Positions 25,410 to 34,954 of a DNA stretch of 64,000 bases are shown here, in pieces. Numbering within the stretch: the stretch's first letter is position 1; the number at the start of each line of letters is the position of its first letter. Source of the DNA: Amylibacter marinus (GTDB lineage: Bacteria > Pseudomonadota > Alphaproteobacteria > Rhodobacterales > Rhodobacteraceae); contig NZ_BSNN01000004.1 of NCBI RefSeq assembly GCF_030160015.1, forward strand, positions 310,001-374,000. The letters are read 5' to 3'. Below the pieces are notes generated by a model. That model was given only the letters and a program-made list of their open reading frames with translations, searched no databases and was not told the origin of the DNA. The position numbers and the translations under genes are program-made.

Positions 25410-26531
25410 CTAGGCACGGCGCAGCAAGACGCTGCCAACAGAATATCCCGCGCCAAAGGAACAGATGATTCCAATATCCCCGGCCTGTAGATCATCCGAG
25501 TATTTGGAAAATGCGATAATCGATCCGGCAGAAGAGGTGTTTGCGTAGTCCTGTAATATGTTTGGCTGCTCTTCTGGTGTTGGTGTGCGGCCCATCACCT
25601 TGCGGCCAATAAAATCATTCATGCTCTTGTTGGCTTGGTGCAACCACATGCGCGACAGACTATCCGGGGCTATCTGCTCCTCATTAAGATGCCCCAGCAT
25701 ATGGGCGCTGACCATGGGTAGAACCTCCTTAAAAACCTTGCGGCCATTTTGCATAAATTGCATATCACGGCGGTCTTTCATGTTGTCGGGCCTTGTGCGG
25801 CGCAAAAACCCATCGTTGTTGCGGATATTGTTTGAAAACTGTGTTGCGCAGCGCGTCGACAAAATATCGAAATGCCCATCCCTAGCGCTGTCTTTGGCTT
25901 CTAAAACTGTGGCAGTGCACACATCGCCAAAAATAAAGTGGCAATCGCGATCCCGCCATTCCAAATGCGCCGAACAGATTTCTGGATTCACCACCAAGGC
26001 ACGCTGAACGCTACCAGATTTTATCATATCTGACGCGGCCTGGATCCCAAAGGTGGCCGAACTACAGGCCACATTCATATCAAAGGCAAACCCGCCAGTA
26101 CCTAATAGCGCCTGCACCTCTACTGCCACCGCAGGATAGGCGCGCTCGTGATTAGAGGCCGCCACAATCACAACATCGATAGCAGAGGCATCCACACCAG
26201 CCTGCGCCAGCGCCTTTTGCGCGGCATCCAATGCCATTTCGGCCATGATCGAGGGCTCGCTGTCAGTGCGTTGGCGCAACTGTGGGCGCATGATTTTAGG
26301 ATCGAGAATACCCGATTTGTTCATCACATAGCGGCTCTCAATCCCAGAGGCCTTGGTGATAAATTCGGCGCTAGAATATTCCAACCGCTCTTGGGTTCCG
26401 TCTGTTATCTCTTGTGCGTTCTGTGCATTGTGCAAATCCACATAGGCATCAAACGCTGCAACCAATTCATCATTTCCAATCGACTCCTTTGGCGTGAATA
26501 CACCAGTTCCGCTGATTACAGGTAGGTTCAT
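25410..26531 (-). CDS. Beta-ketoacyl-ACP synthase III-like thiolase-fold enzyme
   Basis: A 373-residue thiolase-superfamily protein of the KAS III type, which condenses an acyl-CoA with malonyl-ACP or transfers acyl groups. The catalytic triad is complete: FDMNVACSSATFGIQ (Cys), MWLHQANKSMNDFIG (His) and DYANTSSAGSIIAFSKY (Asn). It is about 50 residues longer than FabH, with an inserted stretch near residues 25-65 rich in Gln/Asn/Glu. That places it in the longer FabH-like group found in many proteobacteria, beside rather than instead of the housekeeping enzyme. The ATG at 26531 with AAAGGGA is used; the frame extends to 26684. It stands alone, divergent from the aldo/keto reductase, with no other fatty-acid genes nearby. 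Confidence 0.82.
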   Translation of the reverse strand: MNLPVISGTGVFTPKESIGNDELVAAFDAYVDLHNAQNAQEITDGTQERLEYSSAEFITKASGIESRYVMNKSGILDPKIMRPQLRQRTDSEPSIMAEMALDAAQKALAQAGVDASAIDVVIVAASNHERAYPAVAVEVQALLGTGGFAFDMNVACSSATFGIQAASDMIKSGSVQRALVVNPEICSAHLEWRDRDCHFIFGDVCTATVLEAKDSARDGHFDILSTRCATQFSNNIRNNDGFLRRTRPDNMKDRRDMQFMQNGRKVFKEVLPMVSAHMLGHLNEEQIAPDSLSRMWLHQANKSMNDFIGRKVMGRTPTPEEQPNILQDYANTSSAGSIIAFSKYSDDLQAGDIGIICSFGAGYSVGSVLLRRA

Positions 26532-26682
26532 ATATCGATCCCTTTGTTTTAATAACATGGGCCTGAATATGCTGGGCGCGGTGCAGTTGGTCAAATGCTT
26601 CGTGGCGTCGCTTGCACAGGGCATTGGTATTGCGTTTGGTTGATCCGAGGCATAGTCTTTGCGAAAAACAGTGGAGCACCAC

Positions 26683-27711
26683 ATGAGCTATCAACCCAAT
26701 CCCAGCAGATATGACACAATGATCTATAACCGATGTGGTGCGTCGGGGTTGAAACTTCCGGCGATTTCCTTGGGGCTTTGGCATAACTTTGGTGATGATA
26801 CCCCACACCAAACCAAGCGCGATATATGCACCACCGCCTTTGATCTGGGCATCACCCATTTTGATCTGGCCAATAATTACGGCCCCCCCGCAGGCAGCGC
26901 CGAGCAAAGCTTTGGCGCGCTTTTGAAAACAGAATTCGCAGGTCTGCGCGATGAACTAATTATTTCATCCAAGGCGGGGTATCTAATGTGGCCGGGGCCA
27001 TACGGCGAATGGGGCAGCCGAAAATATATGATCTCGTCTTGCGATCAATCTCTGAAGCGGCTGGGCGTGGATTATGTGGATATCTTCTATTCGCACCGCT
27101 TTGATCCCAATACGCCACTAGAGGAAACCATGGGCGCGCTAGATCACATCGTGCGCTCTGGACGCGCGCTATATGCGGGGATTTCCTCTTATAATTCCGA
27201 GCGCACACGCGAGGCAGTGGCCATTTTGGAACGTTTGGGCACCCCCTGTGTGATCCATCAACCCAGCTATAACATGATTAATCGCTGGATCGAGCGCGAT
27301 GGATTAAAGGATACGCTCACAGAGCTGGGCGTTGGATCTATCGCGTTTACGCCGCTGGCTCAGGGTATGCTGACCAACAAGTACCTAGGAGGTGTATCAA
27401 AGGACAGCCGCGCCGCACAGGGCAAATCTCTGGGCGAGCAATGGCTGACAGAGGCGGCTATTGCCAAGATCAGCGCGCTGAATGATATCGCCGCCCAGCG
27501 CGGGCAAAGCTTGGCGCAGATGGCGCTAGCCTGGGTGCTGCGCGATGGTGGTATCACTACGGCGCTGATCGGCGCATCCAGACCCTCTCAGGTAACAGAC
27601 TGTGTTGGCGCGCTTCAGAACCTTGAATTCACTGCGGCAGATCTGGCCGCGATTGATGAGATAGCAACAGATGAAGACATCAATATTTGGGCCAAGTCTT
27701 CTGAAAGTTAG
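26683..27711 (+). CDS. Aldo/keto reductase, YghZ-like
   Basis: A 342-residue NADPH-dependent aldo/keto reductase with the TIM-barrel catalytic set: HFDLANNYGPPAGSAEQSFG (Asp and Tyr), ISSKAGYLMWPGPYGEW (Lys) and DIFYSHRFDPNTPLEETM (His). GPYGEWGSRKYMISSCDQSLKR and PLAQGMLTNKYL place it near YghZ, which reduces L-glyceraldehyde 3-phosphate and methylglyoxal, and near the KCNAB-like group. The ATG at 26683 follows a GGAG; the frame begins at 26659. It precedes the xylose genes by 87 bases and may act on a sugar aldehyde, but a perfect inverted repeat separates it from xylB, so it may be a separate unit. Confidence 0.85.
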   Translation: MSYQPNPSRYDTMIYNRCGASGLKLPAISLGLWHNFGDDTPHQTKRDICTTAFDLGITHFDLANNYGPPAGSAEQSFGALLKTEFAGLRDELIISSKAGYLMWPGPYGEWGSRKYMISSCDQSLKRLGVDYVDIFYSHRFDPNTPLEETMGALDHIVRSGRALYAGISSYNSERTREAVAILERLGTPCVIHQPSYNMINRWIERDGLKDTLTELGVGSIAFTPLAQGMLTNKYLGGVSKDSRAAQGKSLGEQWLTEAAIAKISALNDIAAQRGQSLAQMALAWVLRDGGITTALIGASRPSQVTDCVGALQNLEFTAADLAAIDEIATDEDINIWAKSSES

Positions 27712-27754
27712 CATGCCCTAAATATTTTATTCTCACGACCAGAGAAAAAGATTG

Positions 27755-27781
27755 ATTGATCACAGATTTTCTGTGATCAAT
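27755..27781 (+). promoter_or_regulatory. Perfect 12-base inverted repeat in front of xylB
   Basis: ATTGATCACAGA, TTT, TCTGTGATCAAT: two perfect 12-base arms around a 3-base centre, 17 bases before the xylB ATG. It has no U-run, so an operator (odd-spaced dyad) or a leader hairpin near the ribosome site CGGAGG is more likely than a terminator. It does not match the repeats in the xylF/xylR region. Confidence 0.6.
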
Positions 27782-27798
27782 ACGTCGCGGAGGATAAA

Positions 27799-29244
27799 AT
27801 GTACTTAGGTTTAGATTTGGGAACCTCGGGCCTAAAGGGCTTGTTGGTTTCGCACGACGGCACCCCTGTGGGCGAGGCATCGGCGCACTATGGCGTGCAA
27901 CAGCCCCATGCGGGCTGGTCAGAACAGGATCCCAAGGTTTGGGTGGATGCGCTATCACAGGTATTGAAAAACCTGCGCATAGACCACGCGGCGGAATTCG
28001 CCGCCCTACGCGGGCTATCGTTTTCTGGACAGATGCATGGGGCGGTCTGCCTTGACGATACGGGCACCCCTCTGCGACCCTGTATTCTGTGGAATGACAC
28101 GCGCAGCGCACAACAGGCCGCAGAGCTGGATAGGATGCAGGGCCAGCGCGATATTTCAGGCAACATAACCTTCCCCGGCTTTACCGCGCCAAAATTGCGC
28201 TGGATGCAGGATAACGAGCCTGATTTGTTTGCAATGGTTCACAAGGTGCTGTTACCAAAAGATTATTTATCATTCCACCTAACGGGACGCTATGTCACCG
28301 ATATGTCCGATGCCGCTGGCACCAGCTGGCTAGATGTAGGTGCAAGGCGCTGGTCAAAGGCCCTATTAGCGGCCGGAAACATGCGCCTAGATCAGATGCC
28401 TGATCTGGTCGAGGGCTGTGATGTGATTGGCACGCCTCTGCCGCAAATCTGTGCTGAATACGGGCTTTCCCCCACGGTACAGGTGGTTGCGGGGGGTGCG
28501 GATAATGCAGTGGCGGCCTGTGGAACCGGCACAGTTTCTCAGGGCCAAGGCTTTGTCTCACTGGGCACCTCTGGGGTGTTACTGGCGGCACGCGATTCCT
28601 ATGCGCCCGATGCCGCCACAGCGGTGCATACATTTTGCCACGCGATACCAGATCGGTGGTATCAAATGGGTGTAATCCTATCTGCAACCGACAGCATGAA
28701 CTGGTTAGCCCGTACCCTTAACAGCACCCCAGAACAGCTGGCGGAACTGGTGGTGCGCGATATATCTGGGCCTTCGCATATAACCTTTTTGCCCTATCTT
28801 TCTGGCGAGCGCACCCCACACAATGATGCAGATATTGGCGGTGCATTTATCGGCCTGCGGGCGCATTCGACACCTGCGGATATGACCCAAGCAGTGATGG
28901 AGGGCGTGGGCTATGCCCTGCGCGACTGTTTGAACGCCCTGCGCAAGACAGGCGCAGACCTAGAACAGCTGTTGGCAATCGGTGGCGGCACCAAGTCCGC
29001 CTTTTGGCTCAACAGCATCGCCACCATTTTAAACCTAGATTTGGTCTTGCCAGACAAGGGTGGGTTTGGCGGCGCATTAGGGGCGGCGCGCCTAGCGATG
29101 CTAGCAGATGGGGCAGATATCAAATCCGCGCTAGCGCGGCCCAAAATTCAAGAAACAATCAAGCCGACTGACGCGCTGATCTCTGCCTATGACACAGGCT
29201 ATCAGCGCTTTGCCAAACTCTATCCATCTATAAAGGAACTGTGA
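27799..29244 (+). CDS. xylB: Xylulokinase
   Basis: A 481-residue FGGY-family kinase that phosphorylates D-xylulose to xylulose 5-phosphate for the pentose phosphate pathway. It opens with [17 protein letters not shown] (phosphate loop); [13 protein letters not shown] and [14 protein letters not shown] are sugar-contact regions typical of Xyl[19 protein letters not shown] with [10 protein letters not shown] forms the second phosphate motif and [17 protein letters not shown] the adenosine site. It has a CGGAGG ribosome site, and its TGA overlaps the xylA ATG by one base, so kinase and isomerase are coupled. Confidence 0.96.
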   Translation: MYLGLDLGTSGLKGLLVSHDGTPVGEASAHYGVQQPHAGWSEQDPKVWVDALSQVLKNLRIDHAAEFAALRGLSFSGQMHGAVCLDDTGTPLRPCILWNDTRSAQQAAELDRMQGQRDISGNITFPGFTAPKLRWMQDNEPDLFAMVHKVLLPKDYLSFHLTGRYVTDMSDAAGTSWLDVGARRWSKALLAAGNMRLDQMPDLVEGCDVIGTPLPQICAEYGLSPTVQVVAGGADNAVAACGTGTVSQGQGFVSLGTSGVLLAARDSYAPDAATAVHTFCHAIPDRWYQMGVILSATDSMNWLARTLNSTPEQLAELVVRDISGPSHITFLPYLSGERTPHNDADIGGAFIGLRAHSTPADMTQAVMEGVGYALRDCLNALRKTGADLEQLLAIGGGTKSAFWLNSIATILNLDLVLPDKGGFGGALGAARLAMLADGADIKSALARPKIQETIKPTDALISAYDTGYQRFAKLYPSIKEL

Positions 29245-30563
29245 TGAGCACCTCTTTTTTCAGCACCGACCAAATCCCCTACAAAGGGCCAAATAACACA
29301 GACCCATTGGCCTTTAGCCACTATAACCCAAGCGAGGTGATCATGGGAAAAACCATGGCCGAGCACCTGCGCTTTGCGGTGGCCTATTGGCACAATTTCG
29401 CATGGCCCGGGGGCGATCCTTTCGGGGGTCAAACCTTTGACCGGCCTTGGTTTCCAGATCGGATTTCTGATCCGATGCAGGGCGCAAAGCTAAAAGCAGA
29501 TGTGGCTTTTGATATGTTCACCACGCTTGGCGCACCGTATTTCTGTTTCCATGATGCGGATGTGCGCCCCGAGGGCGCAAATTTTGCCGAGAACACCCGC
29601 AACCTAGAAGAAATCACAGATGTTTTTGCGGGCAAAATGGAACAAACGGGCGTAAAGCTGTTGTGGGGCACGGCCAACCTGTTCTCGCACCGCCGCTTTA
29701 TGTCGGGGGCCTCTACCAATCCTGATCCTGATGTCTTTGCCTTTTCTGCCGCCACCATCAAAACATGCATGGATGCGACCCACCGCCTTAGCGGCGAAAA
29801 CTATGTTCTATGGGGTGGGCGCGAAGGATATGAGACCCTGCTGAATACCGATCTGAAGCGCGAAATGGATCAGATGGGGCGGATGCTGAACATGGTGGTC
29901 GAGTACAAGCACAAAATTGGGTTCAAGGGCATGATCATGGTAGAGCCAAAACCCCAAGAACCCAGCAAACATCAGTATGATTTCGATGTGGCCACGGTCT
30001 ATGGGTTCTTGCAGAAATACGGCCTAGAGGGCGAGGTCACCATGAACCTAGAACAGGGCCATGCGATTTTGGCTGGGCACAGCTTTGAGCACGAGATCGC
30101 ATTGGCGCAGGCGCTGGGGGTTTTTGGATCGATTGACATGAACCGCAATGATTACCAATCCGGCTGGGATACGGACCAGTTCCCCAATAACGTGCCCGAG
30201 GTCGCATTGGCCTACTACCACATCCTACGCGGCGGCGGGTTCACCAGCGGTGGCACCAATTTCGATGCTAAGCTGCGCCGCCAATCGCTGGATGCGGATG
30301 ATCTGCTGATGGCCCATATAGGCGGCATGGATATCTGTGCGCGCGGGTTCAAGGCCGCCGCGGCGATGATAGAGGATGCAACGCTGGAAAATGCCGTGCA
30401 ACAGCGCTATGCGGGCTGGAACGATACGCAGGCACGCGATATGCTGGCCGGCAAAATGGATCTAACCTCGATAGAACAACATGTACGCAGCAATGACATC
30501 AACCCAGAACCACGATCTGGCCGCCAAGAATATCTGGAGAACCTCGTCAATCGGTTTGTCTGA
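29244..30563 (+). CDS. xylA: Xylose isomerase
   Basis: A 439-residue metal-dependent isomerase converting D-xylose to D-xylulose. Both family signatures are present: [16 protein letters not shown], and [20 protein letters not shown] with metal-binding Glu. The catalytic His lies in [12 protein letters not shown], and further metal ligands in [17 protein letters not shown] and [20 protein letters not shown]. The length fits the longer class II isomerases. The start is placed at the ATG overlapping the xylB stop; a GTG three bases earlier is possible. galM follows after 3 bases. Confidence 0.97.
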   Translation: MSTSFFSTDQIPYKGPNNTDPLAFSHYNPSEVIMGKTMAEHLRFAVAYWHNFAWPGGDPFGGQTFDRPWFPDRISDPMQGAKLKADVAFDMFTTLGAPYFCFHDADVRPEGANFAENTRNLEEITDVFAGKMEQTGVKLLWGTANLFSHRRFMSGASTNPDPDVFAFSAATIKTCMDATHRLSGENYVLWGGREGYETLLNTDLKREMDQMGRMLNMVVEYKHKIGFKGMIMVEPKPQEPSKHQYDFDVATVYGFLQKYGLEGEVTMNLEQGHAILAGHSFEHEIALAQALGVFGSIDMNRNDYQSGWDTDQFPNNVPEVALAYYHILRGGGFTSGGTNFDAKLRRQSLDADDLLMAHIGGMDICARGFKAAAAMIEDATLENAVQQRYAGWNDTQARDMLAGKMDLTSIEQHVRSNDINPEPRSGRQEYLENLVNRFV

Positions 30564-30566
30564 TTT

Positions 30567-31502
30567 ATGATATCCATTTCAAAAATTGCTGAATTTGATG
30601 GCAGGCCGGTTTGGTCTGCCATTTTACACTCTGGTGATACCCGCGCCCAGATTCTAAGCTATGGTGCAATTACCAAGGCCCTATCCTACCGCGATCATCC
30701 GATGATACTGGGCTATGATAACGCCTCGGCTTACGAAACAGATCCCTACTATCTGGGCGCCATTGCAGGGCGCGTTGCCAATCGCATCGCCAATGCGCGC
30801 TTTGCGCTGAATGGGCAGAGCTATCAACTACAGGCTAACGATGGCACCAATTGCCTGCATGGGGGGCATGTTGGTCTGGGCAGGCGCCATTGGGAAATGG
30901 AAATAGCGGGTGATAGCCTGCTGTTAAAGTATCACTCGCCGGACGGCGAAGAGGGCTTTCCCTGTGATGTAGACTTTATGGTTCAAGTTGATCTAGGCCC
31001 AGATAGCATAACCTATCGGCTACAAGGAATGCCAAGCGCGCCCACCCCGATTAACCTCGCACAACATAATTATTATACCCTAGCACCCAATCTAGCAGAG
31101 ACCCAGCTCTGGCTGAATGCGCATCGCTATACGCCGGTAGATAATGCAAAAATCCCCACGGGTCACCAAATTCAGGTTCCGCCAGAATTTGATTTCACAA
31201 ATGCTCGTTGCTTGGGGCCTCAGCCACTTGATATTGATCATAATTTTATCCTTGATCACAATGGCAATCACGCGGCCACGCTAATGGGGCCGCACTATGG
31301 GATGCATTTGGATACGGATCAATGCGGGCTTCAGGTCTATTCTGCGGGGGGGTTGGGCACGCCATTTGTACCCTATGGGGCGATCTGCCTAGAGCCTCAG
31401 CATTTCCCCAACGCCCTGAATACCCCCCGCTTTCCCAGCATGATCCATAGCCCCGCGCACCCCTATAGCCAAACCACCTCTTTGCGGTTTTTTCAGGTAT
31501 AA
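30567..31502 (+). CDS. galM: Aldose 1-epimerase (mutarotase)
   Basis: A 311-residue aldose epimerase that interconverts the alpha and beta anomers of the imported sugar so that xylose isomerase gets its preferred form. Catalytic residues are visible: NGTNCLHGG-type loop (DGTNCLHGGHVGLGRRHW), INLAQHNYYTLA (His) and CLEPQHFPNAL (Glu). It begins three bases after xylA and closes the operon; its stop lies beside the bidirectional hairpin at 31501-31523. Length is typical of the family. Confidence 0.92.
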   Translation: MISISKIAEFDGRPVWSAILHSGDTRAQILSYGAITKALSYRDHPMILGYDNASAYETDPYYLGAIAGRVANRIANARFALNGQSYQLQANDGTNCLHGGHVGLGRRHWEMEIAGDSLLLKYHSPDGEEGFPCDVDFMVQVDLGPDSITYRLQGMPSAPTPINLAQHNYYTLAPNLAETQLWLNAHRYTPVDNAKIPTGHQIQVPPEFDFTNARCLGPQPLDIDHNFILDHNGNHAATLMGPHYGMHLDTDQCGLQVYSAGGLGTPFVPYGAICLEPQHFPNALNTPRFPSMIHSPAHPYSQTTSLRFFQV

Positions 31503-31523
31503 AAAAGGGCGCTAGAAGCGCCC
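31501..31523 (-). terminator. Terminator of the xylFHG operon
   Basis: GGGCGC, TAGAA, GCGCCC form a 6-base-pair GC stem. On the minus strand it follows the xylG stop by 6 bases and is succeeded by six T (31506-31501), a standard intrinsic terminator. It also sits just after galM and may serve both operons. Confidence 0.82.
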
Positions 31524-31529
31524 AAATTC

Positions 31530-32312
31530 TTAGCTATCACTGGCCCCTGGCCCAGGGGTGGCCCCAGGGGGGCATTTACCCAGAATAATCATCCCCAAGA
31601 CCTCGTCTTTGGTCACATCTTTGGTCTTGGCATAGCCAACCATCTTGCCGTTTTTCATCACCGCAACACGGTCTGCCAGATCAAACACATCGTGAATATC
31701 GTGGCTGATCAGGAAAATCCCGATACCATCGCTCTTTAGCTGTTGGATCAGCTCTCCCACCTGCTCTGTCTCTTGTGGGCCCAGCGCCGCGGTTGGCTCA
31801 TCCATGATCAATATTTTCGCATTGAACAGAATGGCCCGCGCAATGGCCACCGACTGGCGTTGCCCGCCCGATAGTTTGGCCACCGGTTCTTTGAATCGCT
31901 GAAAGTTGGGGTTCAGGCGGCCCATTACGCGACGCGCCTCGGCCTCCATCGCGGTATCATCCAATGTGCCATAGGTTGTTAGAATTTCGCGCCCCAAATA
32001 CAGGTTCGCCGCCGCATCCACATTATCGGCAACCGCAAGGGTTTGATATATGGTTTCAATGCCGTATTTCTTGGCATCGCGTGGATTGGCGATATCTGCC
32101 ACCTCGCCATTGACTAGAATTTGCCCGCTGTCGCGCTTGTACGCACCAGACAGAATTTTAATCAGCGTTGATTTACCCGCACCATTGTGACCCAAAATCG
32201 CCACCACTTCGCCGGGGAACAAATCAACATCTGCATGATCCACGGCCTTGATCCCACCAAAGGCGATCGAGATATCCTTTGCTTCGATTAAAGGAGTCGT
32301 TTTCTTATCCAT
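31530..32312 (-). CDS. xylG: Xylose ABC transporter, ATP-binding protein (single-domain XylG-like)
   Basis: A 260-residue ATPase for sugar import with Walker [16 protein letters not shown] (about residues 38-52), signature [16 protein letters not shown], Walker [13 protein letters not shown] and switch His in [12 protein letters not shown]. Escherichia coli XylG has two ATPase domains in about 510 residues; this protein has one, so it must work as a homodimer. The C-terminal tail [13 protein letters not shown] is low-complexity and follows KCP. It lies 11 bases after xylH and ends at the operon terminator. Confidence 0.9.
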   Translation of the reverse strand: MDKKTTPLIEAKDISIAFGGIKAVDHADVDLFPGEVVAILGHNGAGKSTLIKILSGAYKRDSGQILVNGEVADIANPRDAKKYGIETIYQTLAVADNVDAAANLYLGREILTTYGTLDDTAMEAEARRVMGRLNPNFQRFKEPVAKLSGGQRQSVAIARAILFNAKILIMDEPTAALGPQETEQVGELIQQLKSDGIGIFLISHDIHDVFDLADRVAVMKNGKMVGYAKTKDVTKDEVLGMIILGKCPPGATPGPGASDS

Positions 32313-32323
32313 TATTTCTCTCC

Positions 32324-33640
32324 TTATTTCGCCCGGCGGCGATACAATGTATCAACCCAAACCGCGAAAACCAAAACCGAGCCCACAACGATCTGTTGCA
32401 TGGCAGCATCAAAGCCGATCAGCACCATTCCCGTTTGCAGGCTTTGCATAACCACGGCGCCTAATATGGCACCGTAGATCGTGCCAATCCCACCAGCAAA
32501 AGATGTGCCCCCAATCACCGCAGCGGCGATTACATACAACTCATCCAACTGTCCCAGCTGTGCCGAGGCAGAACCCAAACGCGCACTGGCAATCACCGCA
32601 GACAAGGAGCACAACGCCCCCATCAGCGCAAAGATTTTGACCGTTACCCAGCGCGTGTTAATCCCCGCCAGCTCTGCCGCATCTGGATTACCACCGATGG
32701 CAAACACATAGCGCCCAAATCGCGTGCGTGTTGTTAGGAATGTCATACCAACCCCTACCGCGATGAGGATTAGAACAGGGATGGCAAACCCGTGGCTGAT
32801 GAATATCTCGTTGATAGGTGTGTCGATGTTATTCTCGGCAACGTATTTTTTCACGATGCCCTTGGGCCACGGATAGGCATTCACCAGCATCACCAGCCCC
32901 AGAATAGAGGCGCATGAAACCGCCGCGACAAAACCCTCGGCCCATATCGGGCGCTGTGGGAAATCAAATCGGGCCCGCGTGCGCCGCCCCTGTATCATAA
33001 ACCAAAACACGGCGGCACAGCCCAATAGGCCAATCGCCCAACTGGCACCCGCACCAATGGCCCCGTATGGCCCACCGCCCAGTTTCGCAAATGTTGTGTC
33101 CACCGGCGAAATGGTTTCGCCGCGCGTCAGCAGAAATGCCACCCCGCGCCACACCAGCAAACCACCAAGCGTCACAATAAAGGCAGGAATGCCGTGATAG
33201 GCGATCAGATATCCATGAATTGCCCCAATAACCGTGCCGATAATCAGCCCAGTAATAATTGAAATGATCCAAATCATCGGATGCCCCAGCCCGAATATTT
33301 CGGGCAGGATACGCACCTGCATGATCGCCATGCACATGCCGGTAATACCCAATATTGATCCAACAGACAGATCGATATGCCGGGTCACGATCACCAGAAC
33401 CATCCCCGTTGCCATCACCCCAATTGAGGCGGTCTGAACAGACAGGTTCCACAGGTTTCTCGGTGTTAGGAAGGCGCCGAAATCATTGATGATAACACCG
33501 TACAGATGGAACCCAACCCATATCAGGGCAAGGGCCGCGATCATCCCCAAGAGGCGCGCATCAATTTCTGTAGCCCTAAGGAAGCGCGTCCAGATCGGTT
33601 CGCCCTCGACCTTTTCGGCAAGTTGCGTTGTGTTTTTCAT
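32324..33640 (-). CDS. xylH: Xylose ABC transporter, permease (XylH-like)
   Basis: A 438-residue permease of the ribose/xylose type. It has about ten to twelve hydrophobic segments, the BPD_transp_2 signature [21 protein letters not shown] near residues 80-100, and a second repeat with [19 protein letters not shown] and [22 protein letters not shown]. The large hydrophilic loop in the middle ([20 protein letters not shown]) is typical of XylH rather than RbsC. It follows xylF with an 84-base gap that holds a GC hairpin. Confidence 0.93.
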   Translation of the reverse strand: MKNTTQLAEKVEGEPIWTRFLRATEIDARLLGMIAALALIWVGFHLYGVIINDFGAFLTPRNLWNLSVQTASIGVMATGMVLVIVTRHIDLSVGSILGITGMCMAIMQVRILPEIFGLGHPMIWIISIITGLIIGTVIGAIHGYLIAYHGIPAFIVTLGGLLVWRGVAFLLTRGETISPVDTTFAKLGGGPYGAIGAGASWAIGLLGCAAVFWFMIQGRRTRARFDFPQRPIWAEGFVAAVSCASILGLVMLVNAYPWPKGIVKKYVAENNIDTPINEIFISHGFAIPVLILIAVGVGMTFLTTRTRFGRYVFAIGGNPDAAELAGINTRWVTVKIFALMGALCSLSAVIASARLGSASAQLGQLDELYVIAAAVIGGTSFAGGIGTIYGAILGAVVMQSLQTGMVLIGFDAAMQQIVVGSVLVFAVWVDTLYRRRAK

Positions 33641-33693
33641 TTTTGCAGTAGCTCCGCGGATATTGGCATGGGCAATTCGTCAAGTGTAGAATT

Positions 33694-33718
33694 GGGCCGC
33701 ACCCACTGGATGCGGCCC
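33694..33718 (-). other. Intercistronic hairpin after xylF
   Basis: GGGCCGCA, CCCACTGGA, TGCGGCCC: an 8-base-pair GC stem directly after the xylF stop on the minus strand and before xylH. There is no U-run. It is the same arrangement as after potF and after the BMP-family binding protein gene. Confidence 0.68.
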
Positions 33719-33724
33719 TGCGTG

Positions 33725-34756
33725 TTAACAGCCGTTTACGCCGTCAATTGCGCCGTCACAGACCTTGTCTTTGGCAATGTGACCTGCATCAATAACAACA
33801 CTGATGTTATCCTTGTTGATCGGTGTTGGGGCTAAGAAGATTGCGTTCATCTCTACACCTTTGGCGCCACCTGACCATTTAACGGCATCCGGGATTGCAC
33901 CCATATCTTTACCATCGGCCAGCATTGCGGCAATTGCGCCTGCGGCCTTGCCCAATTCGCGGGCGTCTTTCCAAACAGATGTATTCTGTGTACCGCGTGC
34001 AACACGGTTCAGCGCCGCGTGGTCGCCATCTTGGCCAGATACAGGGATATTCATGCCCTGTGCGGCCAATGCGGCAATAACACCACCCGCCATGCCATCA
34101 TTTTCAGATAAAACCGCATCAACGTTGTTGTTATTTGCGGTTAGGATTTGTTCCATGTTTTTCTGGGCGTTGTCAGGCTTCCAACCATCGGTAAATGCCT
34201 CGCCAACGATTTTGATTTTACCTGCGGCGACATCATCGCCGATCACATCCATCATGCCCTCTAGCAGGAATAAGGCGTTTGGATCACCTGGGTCACCCTT
34301 GATGATAGCATAATTGCCAGTGGGCTGAACCTCTAGGATCGAGCGGGCGATTACGCGGCCAACTTCTTTGTTATCAAATGTCAGATAGAACGCGCGATCA
34401 TCCTCTATCAGTCGATCATATCCGACCACGGGAATACCCTCGGCGGCGGCCTTGTCTACCGCGGTACCAATGGCGCCACTGTCAACCGATAGGACCACCA
34501 AGGCATCGGCACCCTGCGCGATCAATGCTTCGATGTCGGTCAGCTGCTTGGCGGCCGAGGCCTGCGCATCTGCAGAAATATATGTATCGCCATTTGCCTC
34601 GATTGCGGCCTTCATTGCGGCCTCATCAGTTTTCCAGCGCTCCTCTTGGAAATTTGACCATGATACGCCGATCTTTTTGCCCTCGGCCTGCGCAGTTGCT
34701 GCCAATGCAGATACCGCTACAGATGCGACCAATGCCGCTTTTAGAAATGTTTTCAT
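33725..34756 (-). CDS. xylF: Xylose ABC transporter, periplasmic binding protein (XylF-like)
   Basis: A 343-residue periplasmic sugar-binding protein with signal peptide MKTFLKAALVASVAVSALAATAQA (cleavage near residue 24). The mature N-terminus KKIGVSWSNFQEERWKTDEA and the segments ASAAKQLTDIEALIAQGADALVVL, VVGYDRLIEDDRAFYLTFDN and VLSENDGMAGGVIAALAAQG are characteristic of XylF and related pentose-binding proteins. The C-terminus has the cysteine pair CDGAIDGVNGC. First gene of xylFHG, divergent from xylR, with candidate operator repeats in the 198-base gap. Confidence 0.94.
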   Translation of the reverse strand: MKTFLKAALVASVAVSALAATAQAEGKKIGVSWSNFQEERWKTDEAAMKAAIEANGDTYISADAQASAAKQLTDIEALIAQGADALVVLSVDSGAIGTAVDKAAAEGIPVVGYDRLIEDDRAFYLTFDNKEVGRVIARSILEVQPTGNYAIIKGDPGDPNALFLLEGMMDVIGDDVAAGKIKIVGEAFTDGWKPDNAQKNMEQILTANNNNVDAVLSENDGMAGGVIAALAAQGMNIPVSGQDGDHAALNRVARGTQNTSVWKDARELGKAAGAIAAMLADGKDMGAIPDAVKWSGGAKGVEMNAIFLAPTPINKDNISVVIDAGHIAKDKVCDGAIDGVNGC

Positions 34757-34812
34757 CTAGTCCTCCCATGAACCTTTAAACAAGTCTTGTGACTTTATAT
34801 GTAACAACCAAA

Positions 34813-34883
34813 TATTTTTCTTGGCAGTCGAGAAAAATAAACACGATTCCCTTTCCACGTCAACTCATGTCGTGAGAAAAATA
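34813..34883. promoter_or_regulatory. Candidate XylR operator repeats between xylF and xylR
   Basis: TATTTTTCT (34813-34821) and AGAAAAATA (34831-34839) form an inverted repeat around a 9-base spacer. The half-site GAGAAAAATA recurs at 34874-34883, exactly 44 bases (about four helix turns) from its first copy. The AT-rich half-sites suit a ROK-family regulator; assignment to the xylR product is inference from position. Confidence 0.55.
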
Positions 34884-34954
34884 TTGCCAGAGGTCTGAAA
34901 AAGCGCGATAAAGGGCCCAGAGATCAAACCCGCAAAAAGCAGAAAGCCAGCAAA

